DNA of 64,000 nt from Antedon mediterranea (Eukaryota; Echinodermata; Crinoidea; Comatulida; Antedonidae). The notes under the pieces are model-generated. The model did not search any database, was not told the DNA's origin, and saw only the letters and a program-made list of their open reading frames with translations. The translations under genes were made by a program, and so were the position numbers. Shown here piece by piece: positions 62,406-64,000 of the stretch (the first letter of the stretch is position 1; each line of letters opens with the position of its first letter). The stretch is from contig NC_092676.1 in NCBI RefSeq assembly GCF_964355755.1, forward strand, positions 2,338,288-2,402,287, read 5' to 3'.

Positions 62406-64000
62406 TACCCTTTCACACCAAAACTCTGGAGTGATCTCCGGAGACACCCCATGGTTCATGACCATTTTGGTTTTGTATTGAACTCTGTAGTTGCTTGATT
62501 TTACCTTTCACACCAAAACATTGGGGCATCACCTTTGCTTTTGTTGTGAAAGTAAATTATATGTGGCATAAAAAAGTATGGGAAACCCCGGAACAACACA
62601 ATAAATATTGACAAATCAATTACCAATTGTGGACTGGAGTTATAAAGTCATTTAAGGCCTAAACTTTTCCCATTTATTTAAAAATATCAAGTACACCACA
62701 AAAGCCTTGCTTCCAGGATTTCCTCAATAGTACAAGCATTAAAACACAGCATGTGGACTGTGCATTCTCATGACACAAGCAATTACGACACTGTCAAGTC
62801 GGAAAATCTTTCTGCATACGCTCAGAAAGAAGTGCTCGGAGCAGAATGATGTGATGTGTAAAAAAAAACTACTGACATTTTCCTCTTTACTACGGAAATT
62901 TTTTAAATAAAACTTAAATTAATTATTAAGTTGAGAACTCTGAATATCTTTCATCCAAAATATTCTCTAAATATCATTCCCACATTAAGATAATGTTAAC
63001 ATTGGTGGGATATCTTAAAATTCAATGTCAATTTAATTATCTATTTTATTTACACTGAAGATGTGTGTAATGTAAAAAGAACTATGTCAACTAATATTTA
63101 CAAAATAAATGCCCAGCCCATGGTAAAAGAGTTATAGTAATTATTGAATATTAAAATAAATAGTAGCGCACTGCTTTTTGAAAGTAAACCGATTTTACTA
63201 TACATATAGTAGCATACATTCTTTAGTTTGATTCATCTGTGATTCATTGATAATGTGATCTAGTGGTTAAGATATTGTATTTAAAAAAATAATAACAACA
63301 TTTTAAAAATTTGGATTACATTACAAAGAAGTTTTGTAGCAATGTTAACTGCTATTCAATCGACAGTAAGAAACATACAGTACAACATAAATGATTTATT
63401 CTCAATATTTTACCAGGGTGGCCTAACCAGTCAACAAGGCTCACTTGGTGGCCTGAGTGCAACAGTGCATTCTGAAAAAAAGAAAATACATAAATTAATA
63501 GTACATACAGTATAATCATGGAGCTATGAATAGTTTTAATATAAAAATTCTTACATAAAATTAATGCATGATGTATTCTTGACATTGACAGATTACATTG
63601 AATTTAGATAGTTAAACCCAACAGGGGTTAAAAACTCTTCACTTGACTATTACTTCCTCTAGCAAGAAGTACATATAGCCTCAAGTTCTAATTTTAGCAT
63701 CTGGTTAAACTATTACAATTTTATTATATAAATTAACTCTTAAAAAGTTACAAATATTGTATCAATTAAAATGATTAAAGTTACCTTCTTATGATTTTCA
63801 TTCATTTCTAAATATACACATTCTGAGAAGGCAAGGAATAACCACAGTTTAAAGTAAAACTACTCACTCTCAGAAATTGAAATTCAAAAAATAATAACAA
63901 CAAAATAAATAAAAATACTCAAAAATCATTTAAATTTAACATAAGTTAATCCAACATTAATATGAATATAGTATTGAATTGAAATATATATTTATACTGG
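62406..64000. other. VPS26 intron, remainder
   Basis: It begins with a second family G-like stretch (62406-62490). The rest is AT-rich with no exon, SINE or MITE that I can support. Confidence 0.5.

Overview
The window is a stretch of animal nuclear genome. Genes are split by many GT-AG introns, the base composition is AT-rich, and there are dense short DNA transposons, tRNA-derived SINE heads and CCTAGG/AGGCCT-rich patches. My best guess is an invertebrate deuterostome, possibly an echinoderm; this rests on gene similarity and sequence feel, not on a diagnostic marker. Six protein genes all lie on the + strand, and all six could be recognised from their spliced translations. In order: eIF1A (5' end outside the window, 282-1633); macoilin/MACO1 (complete, 11 coding exons, 4115-16465); p90 ribosomal S6 kinase RSK/RPS6KA (complete, 19 coding exons, 20914-48692); the ER peroxiredoxin PRDX4 (complete, 6 coding exons, 52809-55258); CCDC181 (complete, 3 coding exons, 56907-59271); and the start of the retromer subunit VPS26 (61234-61990, continuing past the window). 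Reading frame stayed continuous across every exon junction, and the predicted lengths (macoilin 671 aa, RSK 735 aa, PRDX4 247 aa, CCDC181 510 aa) fit the families.

The genes do not form a pathway. Their neighbourhood resembles an old linkage group: human EIF1AX and RPS6KA3 are neighbours on Xp22 with PRDX4 nearby, and human MACO1 and RPS6KA1 are both on 1p36. This looks like the unduplicated version.

Most of the rest is repeat. One palindromic MITE family (called A here; ends AAGCTCTGTCTACACTATCA) has about 25 copies, in 10 of 18 RSK introns. In one copy (30138-31758) an internal 21-bp motif has expanded to about 70 tandem units, and another copy (43608-43809) shows an intermediate state, so the window holds a graded series of minisatellite birth inside a transposon. 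A second family (B, TTAAAGATGTATTGTCCC ends) has six copies. Macoilin intron 1 holds a 2.7-kb foldback element flanked by nearly identical direct repeats of about 390 bp. RSK intron 2 (12.7 kb) holds a 2.1-kb element with perfect 16-bp terminal inverted repeats and 5-bp target duplications. Other MITE families, tandem repeats and LINE 3' tails fill the introns and intergenic DNA. I found no transposase, reverse transcriptase, tRNA, rRNA or CRISPR array. Candidate regulatory sites are CRE/YY1/ETS motifs before RSK, a CRE-RFX-FOXJ1-like cluster before CCDC181, and a 13-bp array of octamer motifs after CCDC181.
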